Positions 11,801-23,395 of a DNA stretch of 64,000 nucleotides are shown piece by piece. This stretch comes from Scatophagus argus (Eukaryota; Chordata; Actinopteri; Scatophagidae): assembly GCF_020382885.2 (NCBI RefSeq), contig NC_058498.1, positions 7,724,501 through 7,788,500 on the forward strand, read 5' to 3'. The notes under the pieces are model-generated. The model ran no database searches. It was given only the letters and a program-made list of their open reading frames with translations, and had not been told where the DNA came from. How positions within the stretch are numbered: position 1 is the first letter of the stretch; the number at the start of each line of letters is the position of its first letter. Position numbers and translations under genes: made by a program.

Positions 11801-14800
11801 GAGTACATACAGCATACTGTGTGGGTGGATTACAGCCAGTACATAAGCAAACATGTTGTGTGACTAGTTTATGTCGTGGCAAATTAAGTCAGTAATGACC
11901 AAGTGCGCAAACAAAGTCCGAGATCAGGTAATGTATAAATACTCTAACAAGGTTCAAGGGCTTTTATTTAACTGAAATTATGTTTTGTTATTGTCTTATT
12001 GTCTTTGTTTTTACTTTTATGTTTTTTTTAATTTATGTCAGTTTGTTCACTTATGTCAACTCTGATTAACGGTTTCTCATGGACTTGAGTTTGACTCCCT
12101 GAAAGACATAACTTAAGACTACTTAATTATTAGGCCCACGGACTGAACGCACTTGGTCACAGGAGATCGTTAATCTCCAGCAATTTGCCTGAAGATTTGT
12201 GCCAAAACTTGGACCTCGCTGGTTGTGAAATGACGCAGCGTGTCTCAAATGAAATGAAAAACACATCTGCTTGTGTTGAAATGTCGCATGCCACTTACAC
12301 TCGTATCCCTGGTTCAGCATCCTGCACTCTGAGTCTGCGGGGCAAGGTGACAGCTCGCACCACCTGACCTCCTCACAGCGCCGCCCTGCTGTCCTGGAAG
12401 GGCAGACGCAGTTGAAGTCATCCCACGTGGAGTAGCACATCCCACCGTTTAGACAAGGGTTCCTCTGAGGATGAAGAATTGATACAGGGCCTTACTTTTA
12501 CCAAAAGATAACTAAAACCCAACAAAACATAACTGTTCTGTCAGTGACCGCTTTAACAGACATGAGTGTGAATTTTAAGCTAAATTTTAAAACAATTCTA
12601 CATGCCCTAAGCTACAAAATAGATATACTGTCAACAGTGATAGATGCTGGACAATTAACAAATATTGAAAAATAGTAGACTGTTTATACAGGCTTTTCAC
12701 TCACACTGCAGATGTTGTCCCCAGAGCATCCAGCAGTCACATTTTCCATGAGCTCCAGAGGGTAAGAGCTCAGTGAGGTGTCCAACCCAAAGAACTGCAG
12801 CCTCCTGTTATTGATCCTCAGGTCCTGGATACAACCTTTAAAATATCCACCAAACACTGAAGTCGTCCTCCTCTCCAGCAGACCTCCCACATGCACAGTG
12901 TCTCCTGCCTGGACACTGACGGTCCTGACCTCCATGTCGCCCTGTTTCTGAGCTGTTACATAGAGTGCAATATGATCTTTCACCATCTCCAAACTCACAA
13001 AGTGGACTTCCCCGTCATCAATCGCACTCTCCGCCTTCAGGCTCTCAAAGTCATTGAGCTGAACTGTGACCTTGCCGTCCTCCAGCCACATGTGCAGATA
13101 TCGGCTGCTGCTGTTGGCCAGCGCCAGGAGAAGTCCACTGTGCCTCCGTGTGCGCAGGAAGAGGGAGATGGAGAGGTCATGACCCAGATCATCGGTGACA
13201 GTGAACGCAGCATAACTCTGAGAGTCCTCATTCCCAAAGCGTGCAGTCACGTGTTCTGCAAAAAAAGGGGGGAAAAGGTAAACGACAATGAGAAATGACA
13301 AAATCACAAGAGAAAAGAGCCAGTGTGCACTGTGGTATTAATTTCTGGAAGTTCAAAAAAGTAATTCAATTGCAGTTTGTAGAGAAAGGACTACGATAGA
13401 AGAAAACAACAGTAGACTCAAACATGACAAAAGGAGAACTGGAGTGCATGTAACCTCATGTCAGTGTCCACCACAAACGTTTCTGTTTATTCTGTTTATA
13501 TCATCAGCACGGGGGGTGTAAAACAAGTTATTGTTTTCTCATTTGTTCTGAGCATTGAAACTAAATCTAAAAGAGCATCACGATAGATTTTTGTTGCAGA
13601 AAAAGACATTTAAGCGGTGCATGCTGAGGTCCCCGAAGGAACAGACACAGGCAGAGGACATCTAAGCAGCCAGCAGCCCTCATGTTCTGTATGTTCTGTG
13701 TCCACTGTCAGCACTTTCCACTGTGGGTTTGTCACTTTATAAGGCAGGCAGGACTTTGAGAGCATGTAAGGCTAAAGTAGAAAGGTCATATAAAAACCTT
13801 ATGAAAGCTGCAGTGAGTATGTGTGTGCATGTGAGCACTTGTGTGTGCCAATAACCCATCAGACACTGTGATCAGTAATCTGCTTTTAAAGACTCAAGAG
13901 GTTATAAATATCCTCTGTGGAAGCTATTAAACATATTTTCCGATGAAATTTGAGTGACAAATTCAAACTATAACTTTTTCAGTGCACTTTGATCATTTTA
14001 TTTCTGACGCACTGATAATCAACAGCTTACTGAATGCTGTAACATTTCCTTGCATGTTCCGTGTATTTCCAAAATAGGATCCCTTATATCCTTAATCCAG
14101 TGTGTTAGATAAGAGGATCTCTGTCTCAGTCCTTTACTGTGGCTTTTGATTGGCCTCATCTCTGACCCCCCACCCCCCCATCCTCTGCTACACATCAGCT
14201 TCTGAGGATGTTATCCAATTACTCACTTAATAAATTTGGTGTGAATATACACTTCCCTCCGGTCTCAATTAATCAGGATAGCTTAAAGCTTAGTAGTTAC
14301 ATGGAACTTTCATTTTTGGTTATTCAAGTGGTTACACGCACACCTTCCCTCCTCCAGTGTTGAGGCCATGGTTAAGGCCTTGTTCGGAGGAAACAGTGGA
14401 GCTGGAGAGATTATGTATTGCAACTCTGTCCCCACTGAGAAGCCAAGGACACGTCATGGTAGCCACATCCTGAAGCGCACCCTGCTTCATCAACTGTTTT
14501 ATTCTAAATGGGTCTATAATTCACAAAATAAAAGAACTTAATAGGAAACTGTTGACTGAGGTTAAAACAAAAATAAATAAGGTGAGACGAAGGGTCATAA
14601 CCTTACATTCAGACTTCTTTTTGAAAGCAGTTGGGTCACTCTCTGCTGGCCATTAGAAAGAATGCAGGTTCACACGCTTTTTCAGACCCGGAAGCTCTGC
14701 TCCAACTTTTTATTCTGTCTACGGGTCAAACTAAGCACCGTTCATACACGTAACTCCCACGTAATCCTACAGCTATCGGATTTGTTTGCTGGGTAACAGA

Positions 14801-17800
14801 AAATTTGTTGCGCTAAAGATGAAGTTACATCAAGAAAAAGCTCAGTAGCAAGGCTGGCATAAAATGTTGTGTTATTAGGCATAAAAAGTTGGCATAAAAA
14901 AAACAAAACCCCAAAATATAATAGCCAGTCGTCTCAATGTGCTCTTGTGTTCCTATTTAGGTCCTATAGAGGTATCAGTATTCCTTGTAGTACTACTAAA
15001 AACTGTCATACCTACTTATAATCTGGTGATGGAATATGCTGATGGGACTAGCAGATTTATATTTATATAGATTTTTTTATTATTATTTCTTTTATTTCTA
15101 CTCTGTATTGCAGCTACTTGACTGTGCAAATTCTCCCCATGTTTAACTCTATGATTTCACAGTGGTGTACGTACCCTCCTCACAGTCATGGCCCTCATAA
15201 GGTCTTGGACATCGGCACTGGTAGCTCTGCCACAGGTTGACACACTGTCCTCTGTTTTGGCAAGGCACATCGAGGCAGCGGTCCCCGTGGCTGCAGCCGG
15301 GGGACACATTAACAGCAGAATCGCTCAGCCATTCCTCAGGGACGATGAGCTGCCAGTCCACAAACACATCCTGCATGCAGCCAATGAATGCTGGAAGCGG
15401 AGAGTCCTCATTGGGGCCATTTGAGTCCTGAAGCACTCCTCCAATGAAAGTGTTCTGTGGAGGTGACACCAGCCCGAATAGGGTGCTTTGGACTGGGGCC
15501 ACCCTGTGGCACGACTGGCTCTCACAGCTTCCAGCGTCATCCAAGAGTTTCAGACTGAGCACCCACTTTCCAAGCACAGCCTCCACAGAATGCCACTCTC
15601 CATCTGTGACATTGTGGGGAAGCTCCAGGGCCTGGCTTGGGCTTTCTGCTACAGCCCCAGCAGAGGCCTCCTTTCTCAGTGTGAGACGAAGCTTCCCTTC
15701 ATCCAGCTCCAGGCTCAGCAGAAGCCCCCTGCTGTTCCGCTGGAACAACACCGCTCTGGGCAGAACAGTCTTGAAGCTGAGGGTGATGTTACAAGACACC
15801 TCAGCATCCACCAGGGGGCTCTGCAGCAGCAGGTAGCCTCTGCGCTCAAAGGAGAAGGTGGTTGGGGTCTTACAGAGGGGTCCAGTGTACCCAGGTGAGC
15901 AGGAACAGGTGTATCCGTGAATCCCATCCAATAGGAAGGGAGAGCAGGAGCCTTGGTTCTGGCATTCATGTCCATCACAGCCTTCTAACCTCACATCACA
16001 ATTTACTCCCCCATAGAGGATGCCATTGTGACTCTGTTTGAGGCAGTGGCAAATGTAGCCTCCGATGCGGCTCTCACACCTGCCCCCATTCTGGCAGGGA
16101 CTGGGGTCACACTGGTTTATCACCTCCTGACAGAGGGAACCTGTAAGTAGAGGAATACAATAAAGTAACATCACTCAAGCCCTCTTAAACTTTGTTACTG
16201 CTGTCACTAAAACGTGATTGCAGGTGTAAGTAATGGACTGTGACCTGATTTTAATTATTCTGCTGGCTGAAGAGTGATTGTGATTATTCCTTGTTCAGTG
16301 GTCTTGTGAGCAATAGATCTTCCTTCTACTGTTTACCACAAACAAGTAACAGTCAAGTACTTGTGCTGGGTTATTATGTGGGCCGATTACATAATGACGC
16401 CGAGTGAGGAAAACACTGGACATGTGCCCATTCCTTTCTCCCATTTTCCTCCATATTTGTCACGTTGTCATGTTCTTAGGTGTGTTATGTTTTGTTTTGT
16501 TTTTTTCACATTTCTGTGACTGGTGGCACACATTGGTCAAATAATAAATTATTTATTTGCATTATATTGGTATGAAGAAAAATACAAAAGAACACATGAA
16601 TTAAATAGATGTTACGTAATACTTATTATGCGTAATATAATTATATATACGTAATATCTATTTAGACAAAAACAACCTCTGATGTTACCTGTTCCGAGCA
16701 ACAAAATCCCCCAAATCCATGGTGCGGGTGTCCACATCATGCCGTGACTTTTTCCCAGAGGACAGCTCCAAATTTGTCTAACTGCACCATGTTAGTCTGT
16801 GGTGTGCGAACAGGTCCATCCCAGAGAAGGTCTGCTCCTTGTCTAGTGCTCTACGACCACAGAGGGCTAAGTGGCTCCAGTCAGGAGACCAGTAAAGCCA
16901 GATCCTGGGGATTAAACTAATACTATTTGGCCACCTTACTGAGTCAGTGCCACAGCGACTGGCAGAGAGTCAATTTTTAGAACACAACTCTCAGCAGGCA
17001 ACAGCTCACAGTCTTACCTGCACTGCTCGAGTCTTGTGTAAGCAGGAAAAACTAGAATTTTCTGCTTTCGCAACTGAAACGTTTGATGGATTTGATTTGA
17101 TTTCATAGCTATGTGACAATGCAATATATGCAGGGACATCAATGCATCAACAATATACTATAAATATATAAATGTTATTAGATGGAGTATTATTAGCTAT
17201 AGCAGACCACATTTCTCTCATTTAGCTTATTTGTAATTGATTAATTAGGTTCTCATTTCAGATTTCACCGCTAGAACAAGCTGAAAACAACATTACAGCA
17301 AATTAAAGCTACCAAACGCAGCTGAGTGATTAGGGCATTTTTTTTTATTTTTTTTCATCTCTTTAAAATATTTTACTGGGGGTGCTGAAATCAGAAAATG
17401 TCAAATTCAAAGGGTCAGTTCACTAAACTGTCCAGGGTGCTGATACTGATGCATCTGTTAAGTTAAACCTGATCTGCAGTGTTGGAAATGCTGATGAAAA
17501 GCCACCTCCACTGTTTAGTTGGTTCAGTTCCCCACGTCTGCCAGGTCAGTCAGTTTTGCTTGTCCACTCTCACAGTGGTTTTTCTTGTTTTGGTGTTCAC
17601 TTAATCAAAGAAAAATATTAGATTTTCTGAAGTCATTAAACCTGTGATGGGTTTGTGGTGTGACTCTGCATTTCCAGTTAGTTGTTAAGTTCAGTCCAGT
17701 TAGTCTTTTCTTTTCCAGGATGGCAAAGTCATCTCTGTCATCCTACTCTGGCTAGCGCTTGTTGTCTCTGTTGGTTAGGCTCAGGCAATGAGGAGTGAGA

Positions 17801-20800
17801 TTTGTTAGGGTTAGGTTAAAAATATTAGGGTAAGCCAATCAGAGGCAGGGAGGAAGGGTCATGCATTTGCTTTGTGAAAAAAGAAATAAATCATAAATCA
17901 TTGTGACCGGTGTGAAATCAGTGAACCTTTTCTTCTTCATGAGGAAAAAAAAAGGCAGTGTTACAATACAGAGAGCAGATGTAGAGTACAGTAGTGGAGA
18001 ATTACCATTTCACCCTGCTGTTGCTTCGACCAGAATCTGCTCACTGACCTGACCAGACATCTGCGATAGTCATGTCATAATACAAAACAATTTTGAGATT
18101 TTTGTAGTCCTGTCAGCCTGAACTAAAAACACAAAACAAATCTCTACGTACTGCAGAATGCACTGGAAACCACTTGCTGCTGCGTTACCATCATTGGATG
18201 CCTGTGAAAACATAATGAATTCCACTTTCAATTACCTGTTGTTCCTTGAAGACAGCTGCAGATGAAGCCTGCAGCATGCTGCTGGTCATAGTGTTCAGGC
18301 AGCAGAGGCTCACTGCCATACAGGGCCTGCCATGACCTCTCAACGCAGCGGCCTCCGTGCATGCAGGGGTTGCTGCCGCACTCATTGACGTCGATCTCAC
18401 ACTGACGCCCCTCAAACCCTGGGATGGGAAAGCAGATGGTGTTTCTGATGGGGATAATGCAGATAACTTACAGCATATATGACATACTGTGGAGATTAAA
18501 TAATAGTCAGTTTAGACATTAGAAATGTCTGTTTGCTGTTGTGGATGAGTTTACAATGCAATGCAATACACACAGAATGAACAGTATGATGCTATAATGA
18601 GTATACAAAGTTAGTATACTTCTGTGTCACTTTCACTCGTCTTATTCTCGGTACACAAATTTGTTTATCACTCATTTTTTCTCTTTCTGGCTTAGTATAC
18701 CTGCCTCTGTTGACCTTTCGAAATCTCCTTTAAATCTTTAAAACTGCTATAACTCACCAATGTATCATTTTCTTAACCGAGAAAGAAAAGAGGTGTTTCT
18801 GTACCTGGCCAACATGCACAGGTGTAGTTACCCTGGTTGTCCTCACAGATGGCGCTGTTGAAGCAGGGTTCAGAGCGGCACGGTGGTAGCGCTGTCTCAC
18901 AGTGTGTGCCCGTGAAGGCTGTGTGAGAGCAGTCACAGCTGTAGCTGAGATAATCAAGGATGCAGAAATCACATCATTTAGATTATTTACAAATTTTGCA
19001 TACAAGTCTGAGTTTACAGGTGTAAAATTGAAAACTACTAGGAATACTGTACAAAATAATTTTGCTTTTAGAGGCTGCAGCTTCTTCTGTTCGGTGACTG
19101 GAGCTCAGCGGCTTACTCATTCACTCCATCGATACACAAAGCCCCATTCTGGCATGGCCGCTCTTGGCACTCGTCGATGTTGATTTCGCACCGGTGTCCT
19201 TGGAAACCGGACAGGCAGGTGCAAGTGAAGCCACCTGGGTAGTCATGGCAACTGCCGCCATTGAGACATGGCTGTGATTGACACTCATCAATCTGAACCT
19301 CACAAGTGGCCCCTGTGAAGATTAAAGCAGTGGAGAAGTCAGAGGGCGAGTGAGCCTGGGAGACAGACTGAGGGCAAAGGGGCAAAAATGAACAAAGCTT
19401 TTTCTGGCTGTGATCATGTTTGGATTGCTCTTTCATCTCACAACAAGGCTTCGGCAGGTGTCTGCAGTTCTGCAGTACGTACCTAACAAATTTATCCCTG
19501 CACTTACGGAATACTAACCTCATGAAACGTGGGAAAAAGATGATGAGAATGAAAGTTTAATATGAATCAATACAACTAACTATGACAACTTTATAAATGG
19601 GGCTAAGCCAAAAGAGCTTTAGTTTTCTCTCATAACTAAAAATGGTTTGGAATCCCTACACCCCATCTAATCACAAAGCCATCTGTTATTTTACTATTGC
19701 TATGATGTGGTCTCCTACTTAAGATGCCCTTAGGAGACCTGGCACTGTTCTGTGTATACTCACCAGTGAACCCAGGAGAACACACACAGGAGAACCGGCC
19801 CACTCGGTCCACACAGGTGGCTCCGTTCCTGCAGGGCTGTGAAACACACTCATTCACATCAATCTGACAGTGAGCGCCCTGAAACCCCGGCACACAGAAG
19901 CACGAGTAGCCATCCCCGCGGGTTCTGCATATTGCCCTGTTCTGACACGGGTTTGGAGAGCACTGGTCCGCTGATGAAGGCAGCCTGTCGGGGGATGCGC
20001 CTAGGAACAGATCACATTTCGAAATATTAATATCACAGAACATCACTATGCTTGGTGATCAGGCTGAACTGGAAACCAGTGTTTTCCATCCATCCATTTT
20101 CTATACCGCTTATCCATCAGGGTCGCGGGGGAGCTGGAGCCTATCCCAGCTGACTACGGGCGAGAGGCGGGGTACACCCAGGACTGGTCGCCAGTCAATC
20201 GCAGGGCCAACACACAAAGACAAACAACCACACACTCTCACACCTATGTAGAGTGCAATGTAGAGTAGCCAATTGTGGGAGGAAGCCGGAGAAAACCCAC
20301 ACAGGCACAGGGAGAACATGCAAACTCCACATAGAAGGGCCCAGACCGGGATTCGAACCTGGAACCCTCTTGCTATGAGGCGACAGTGCTAACCACTGCA
20401 CCACCATGTTTTCATTTCTCCTAATAAATGAATTGTTTTAGGGTAGGAAAGGAACAACAGTTTGTTACAGATAAGAGTTTGCATTTGTCACTTACGATAA
20501 AATTTACTTCATAACATCCAACTGTCTCTAGATTACTGATTAGGAAAGTTGCTCTGCAGCACAGATCAAACTCCTCAGAAGCTACGTGACTATTACAAAA
20601 AGAATTCGGTCCAAACGATCCCATTACTGACTGAGTTTGCTTCTGTATTACATAAAAATGGTGAGTAGACGTGCTCTCAGTTGCTGTTGTTAAATGATCA
20701 TGTCTGACATGAAGCTCTTTTATCACTCTTTAGCTTGGACAAAAACGCTCTGTCTAGCAGATGTCAGAACAAGAGCTTGAAATTTAAGGGCCTCTCAAGG

Positions 20801-23395
20801 CGTCATGGCTGCCTGCCATGGAAACCAATTCCACTGTTTGGCTTCAGCATTCAGGCTATTTCCATGGTGACAGCATCCGACCGAACATTTGAGGCATTTA
20901 CTCCTTTACACTTTATGATGTGTTTTAATCAGCATGACATTAACGCCACGCTGCCCGAGCTCTGGAGTCACCTCAGTCAATGTGTGCTATACATACTAAT
21001 CAGAGGATCAGCACTTCATCCTCCCCATTAACAACAATGAAAAGCAATAAGTGTCAAACACATGTGTGCTTTTTTATATGAAGACAGAGGCATATTATGT
21101 AGATTATTGTTCATGTTAATCGCACTCATGTTACGCCACACTTGGCTCATTTTTTGCTGCACATTCAGTGTTTTTGAAGGATTCCCTTCTCGTCATTAAC
21201 AGCAGTAATACACAGTTTCTTTTATACTAATAAAAATAGAAATATGAAGACCCACAAGAACTGAACTTTAGGAGAAACATCCACACATTATGAAAGCACT
21301 GCATCTCATCTAAAAGACTTGTGAATCGTTTTAGTTACATTTCTCCAAAGTCCAACTTGGTATATTTAATGTCTTAGAACCAAAAACAAAGTTTGAGCAG
21401 TTTGAACATCATAGTTTCATGAAGATGTACCCACCAGTTGGTTGGATTTAAAAGGTTAAACAGTTTCACTGCAGCCTAAAACCAGACTTCTTGAGAACCT
21501 GAACCCGACCCTGATGCATTGCCTGTTTTTTCACTCTTCCTGACTCTCAAATCATATATCATGTCTGCCCTGAGCCTTGCCCCCTACAGCTTTTACACAT
21601 GCAAGAAAACATCAAAGGCAAATAGCTACCACTGCGGCATCTCAAAATTGCGCTACTACAGGCAGAACAAATGGGACCAGATCAGAGGCAATTATCCCCG
21701 TAATCTGTGGAATGTGCAGAACAACAAGGCACGACGCCACAGAAATGAAGCTTCAAATCAGCAGAACAAGTGTTGCTCCCACTAGATGATAATAAGACTG
21801 CACTACACGTCTTGAAGGCCAAATATGGATGTGGATGTGGCAATACTTGAAAGTATGCAAGTGTATCTCGCATGATGGGTACAAGAAAGATTCAACATCA
21901 TCATGAAGCTGAGGGCCACAAATGTAGCCACAGAGATCTCAACAGATCAATCCTCACGGATGATAATCGTGCACAGAAATCATGCCTCAAGAGCGCAATC
22001 AGGCTGAGTGCAGACTGTAAAGACCCAAAAGAGTGCAATCACACTCGGTGCTCCATCCTCACCAACTCAGCATGCGTCTGTATGCTCTGTCATTGATGGA
22101 GGTCACTCAGCTTCACAGACGGTTGGCAGGCTCCTCCAGGAGCAGCTTAGACATGTCTAGACTTGGACTTGGAGGTATGTGGGCTGATTCTCTTGGGGTT
22201 GTGATGGAGACCACGGGTATGAGGGGTGATGCTCTGACCATATGCCCATGTTAACTCTCATTACAGCCAGGATCAGCCCGTAAATTCAGACCAGATTAGA
22301 GGCACATCCTGCGGCAGTCTTTAGACTATGTGTATTGTCTGCAAAAAATACAGAGACAGACTCTGATAACAATTAGAAGCATGTAACCAACAGAGAATTG
22401 CCTGACCCTCTATGCACTTTTTTAGGTTTTTAGACATTTTTTTAGGAGACCATGACAGTTCATGTATGTTTTAAGATTTTCTCTTTTACTGAATCCACTG
22501 CTCTTTCAGGCAGAGTTCAGAGGATTCAGATGCAGGCCTGCTGCCGATTTCAGCAGCAGCTCCAGCCAACCACACATCCCCTCCCACAGCATGTAAGGCT
22601 TTTTCACATGCAAATCACTACTAAGGGTCTTTGTTTGGGCCTATCTGGAGGTCCTCAAATGGCACATGTGGGGCACCTGACACATCCTCTGGACTGATGC
22701 AAGTTACCAGGTTATCTGTCTGTCTGTTTGTTTGTTTCAGTGGTGATAAGAAGACGTGTGATCATTCAGTGTTTTGTGCAGCCGCAGGGACATTTAACGC
22801 CTCACTCCTTTGGTCCCATCACTTATCCACACCACCGCTCCTGCCGTCTCCCAATCCTCCCAATCCCCCACCCCCCGCCTCATGGGTCAGTATGCTGCCC
22901 CCCTCCATTGTCAGATCTGTTTTTGTCATCTTTCACTCCTTAGAAAATGTGTAGTGATGATGTCACCTCACAGTCTTAATTGATATTCCAAGCATGGGCT
23001 GGTTAAGATGCAAGCTCATTACTAGACTCTAATTCAAAACGCAGGGTCGATATTTCCCACTGCTCTACTTAATTTAAAAGTTCAAGGGAACTTTTGCATT
23101 AAAATAAAGTGTTGATAAAAGAAGCATGTTCTGAATGGGATTGGGAACTCAGACCAGTTGTGATCACACACAGAAAACCCAATGATACTGAACGGATTAT
23201 TAAATAATGTAGCAACGGTATAACTAGTTTACAGCTCGGCATTAAACAAGAAACTCGTGGTAAATAACTACAAAACTGAAATGAATGGCTACGGGAGAAG
23301 AGCAGTCACTTACCATCAATCGCGACCAGTGATGAGATGAGAACTGTGCATGCAAGAAGGACAAATTTTAGATCACGGTAACGAATTAAATCCAT
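4125..23395 (-). CDS. crb1: Crumbs homolog 1, long isoform (12 coding exons, 1307 aa)
   Basis: Apical polarity protein; its tail binds PALS1/PATJ-type PDZ and FERM partners at the subapical membrane, including in photoreceptors and Muller glia. Coding exons in order: 23314-23395, 19764-20000, 19117-19312, 18805-18944, 18236-18418, 15175-16140, 12705-13255, 12299-12464, 10478-11411, 8921-9043, 8462-8588, 4125-4343. Every junction has usable splice sites and the phases add up. Domains: signal peptide (1-28, start MDLIRYR), six EGF repeats (about 35-280), two more, LamG1 (about 372-555), one EGF, LamG2 (602-775), two EGFs, LamG3 (845-1020), five EGFs to 1235, membrane span (about 1243-1266), and a short tail with the FERM-binding motif [18 protein letters not shown] and terminal ERLI. 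The tail matches CRB1 better than CRB2. I count 16 EGF repeats; human CRB1 has 19, the difference being near the N-terminus. The start is the first ATG in its frame. Confidence 0.93.
4447..4452 (-). terminator. Poly(A) signal AATAAA for the nested CRB3-like gene
   Basis: A minus-strand AATAAA about 95 bases after the stop codon of the nested gene and before crb1 exon 12. It supports 4547-4786 being a true 3'-terminal exon of a separate transcript. Confidence 0.5.
4452..4522. repeat. Compound (TC)n(AC)n microsatellite
   Basis: About 22 bases of TC followed by about 48 bases of AC. On the minus strand it lies in the presumed 3' UTR of the nested CRB3-like gene, spanning its poly(A) signal at one edge. 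Confidence 0.95.
4547..5614 (-). CDS. CRB3-like small Crumbs protein nested in the last intron of crb1 (3 exons, 124 aa)
   Basis: Exons are 5536-5614, 5187-5242 and 4547-4786; lengths 79+56+240 give 124 codons plus TAG. Donors are GTAAG and GTAAGT; acceptors are GTTGTAG and CCTCCACAG. The protein has a signal peptide ([18 protein letters not shown], to about residue 24), a short Thr-rich ectodomain (about 27-50, likely O-glycosylated), one membrane span (about 55-77), then [10 protein letters not shown] and a C-terminus VERLV. Known family: human CRB3 is a 120-aa protein of the same layout with KLREKRQTEG and ERLI. Here the GTY of the FERM-binding motif is GGF and the last residue is Val, so partner binding may differ. 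The expected role, by family, is apical polarity and PALS1 recruitment. The start is the first ATG in frame. It could instead be an alternative short transcript of crb1, since its phase-0 junction also fits crb1 exon 12. I infer an independent gene because it has its own signal peptide, stop and poly(A) signal. Confidence 0.78.
4798..4821. repeat. (CA)n microsatellite abutting a 3' splice site
   Basis: Read on the minus strand this is a (TG)n run ending only about ten bases before the CCTCCACAG acceptor of the last exon of the nested CRB3-like gene. Confidence 0.95.
4885..4905. repeat. (AC)n microsatellite
   Basis: Pure dinucleotide run in the second intron of the nested CRB3-like gene. Confidence 0.95.
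5629..5655. repeat. (CA)n microsatellite upstream of the nested gene start
   Basis: On the minus strand it lies just upstream of the ATG at 5612-5614, in the presumed 5' UTR of the nested CRB3-like gene. It keeps that frame open upstream but supplies no ATG. Confidence 0.95.
5802..5834. repeat. (GT)n microsatellite
   Basis: Pure dinucleotide run about 190 bases upstream (minus-strand sense) of the nested gene start. It could lie in its 5' UTR or promoter. Confidence 0.95.
6199..6450 (+). mobile_element. Non-autonomous DNA transposon relic, Tc1/mariner-like by appearance
   Basis: It begins with the end motif GGCCAAAAGTATGTGGGCAT, followed by GAACATTACACCC, and continues through stretches about an accidental fail-safe wording typical of this family (CACAAGAG, GTTGAGGTCAGGACTCTG). 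The same family occurs reversed at 61655-62075. I recognise it as a very common repeat in ray-finned fish genomes; the superfamily name is from memory and less certain. No intact transposase frame remains. Confidence 0.6.
6985..7010. repeat. (AC)n microsatellite
   Basis: Pure dinucleotide run in the last intron of crb1. Confidence 0.95.
7493..7519. repeat. (AGTC)n tetranucleotide repeat
   Basis: About six tandem units of AGTC in the last intron of crb1. Confidence 0.85.
8342..8588 (-). CDS. crb1: crb1 alternative terminal exon (exon 11 read-through), CRB1-B-type C-terminus
   Basis: Exon 11 starts at 8588 and encodes the last EGF repeat, ending CQTD at the donor GTAAGC (8456-8461). If that donor is not used, the frame stays open: GTA AGC becomes Val-Ser, and 39 codons follow before the stop at 8342-8344. 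The extension is a hydrophobic segment containing [13 protein letters not shown] and then a short acidic end, [12 protein letters not shown]. This is a membrane span plus tail with neither FERM nor PDZ motif. From memory, the mammalian short isoform CRB1-B has a unique C-terminus with the same [13 protein letters not shown] core, so this looks conserved between fish and mammals. Random read-through would not be expected to give a well-formed membrane segment. Confidence 0.82.
9044..10477 (-). other. crb1: crb1 intron 9, no further feature seen
   Basis: It lies between exons 9 and 10. Frames here (for example 9533-10250) are not flanked by matching splice sites and show no EGF or LamG pattern. 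Confidence 0.6.
11412..12298 (-). other. crb1: crb1 intron 8, no further feature seen
   Basis: About 890 bases between exons 8 and 9. I see no EGF, LamG or repeat-family sequence in it. Confidence 0.6.
13256..15174 (-). other. crb1: crb1 intron 6, no further feature seen
   Basis: About 1.9 kb between the LamG1/EGF exon and the LamG2 exon. I found no exon-like frame or known repeat. Confidence 0.6.
16689..16740 (-). CDS. crb1: crb1 alternative first coding exon (signal peptide of the short isoform)
   Basis: On the minus strand an ATG ATG start is followed by [17 protein letters not shown] and then a phase-1 donor G|GTAACA. Exon 6 (15175-16140) begins in phase 1, so joining gives ...[16 protein letters not shown], a hydrophobic signal peptide running straight into the seventh EGF repeat. 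This is where the promoter and first exon of mammalian CRB1-B lie, upstream of the exon that contains LamG1. With exons 6-10 and the read-through exon ending at 8342, the predicted short protein is 1012 aa: ten EGF repeats, three LamG domains and the alternative membrane segment. It omits the six N-terminal EGF repeats and the ERLI tail. Confidence 0.75.
16741..18235 (-). promoter_or_regulatory. crb1: Intron 5 of crb1; expected location of the short-isoform promoter
   Basis: The short-isoform first exon at 16689-16740 requires a promoter in roughly the first several hundred bases of this stretch (minus-strand sense). I do not see a clear TATA box or recognisable photoreceptor site that I would stand behind. 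No other exon or repeat stands out. Confidence 0.35.
20001..23313 (-). other. crb1: crb1 intron 1, with one dispersed repeat
   Basis: A 3.3 kb first intron. It holds the dispersed repeat at 20092-20407. The moderately long frames at 21519-22254 and 22631-22954 show no family I recognise and lack splice context. Exon 1 and exon 2 join in phase without needing another exon. Confidence 0.55.
20092..20407 (+). repeat. Dispersed fish repeat with tRNA-like 3' end
   Basis: Starts CCATCCATTTTCTATACCGC and ends in GATTCGAACCTGGAACCCT...GTGCTAACCACTGCACCACCATG. The GATTCGAACC block resembles a tRNA T-arm/B box, which suggests a SINE or a LINE/SINE tail. Truncated copies of the same family are at 37084-37195 and 56552-56590. 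I cannot name the family with certainty. Confidence 0.7.

Noticed and set aside
20340..20407. tRNA-like GATTCGAACC block
   Set aside because: No cloverleaf or A box at the right distance. It is the end of a dispersed repeat.
21519..22254. Run of overlapping + strand frames in crb1 intron 1 with Lys/Arg/Gln-rich products
   Set aside because: Possibly decayed retroelement sequence, but I recognise no domain and frames are short and interrupted.
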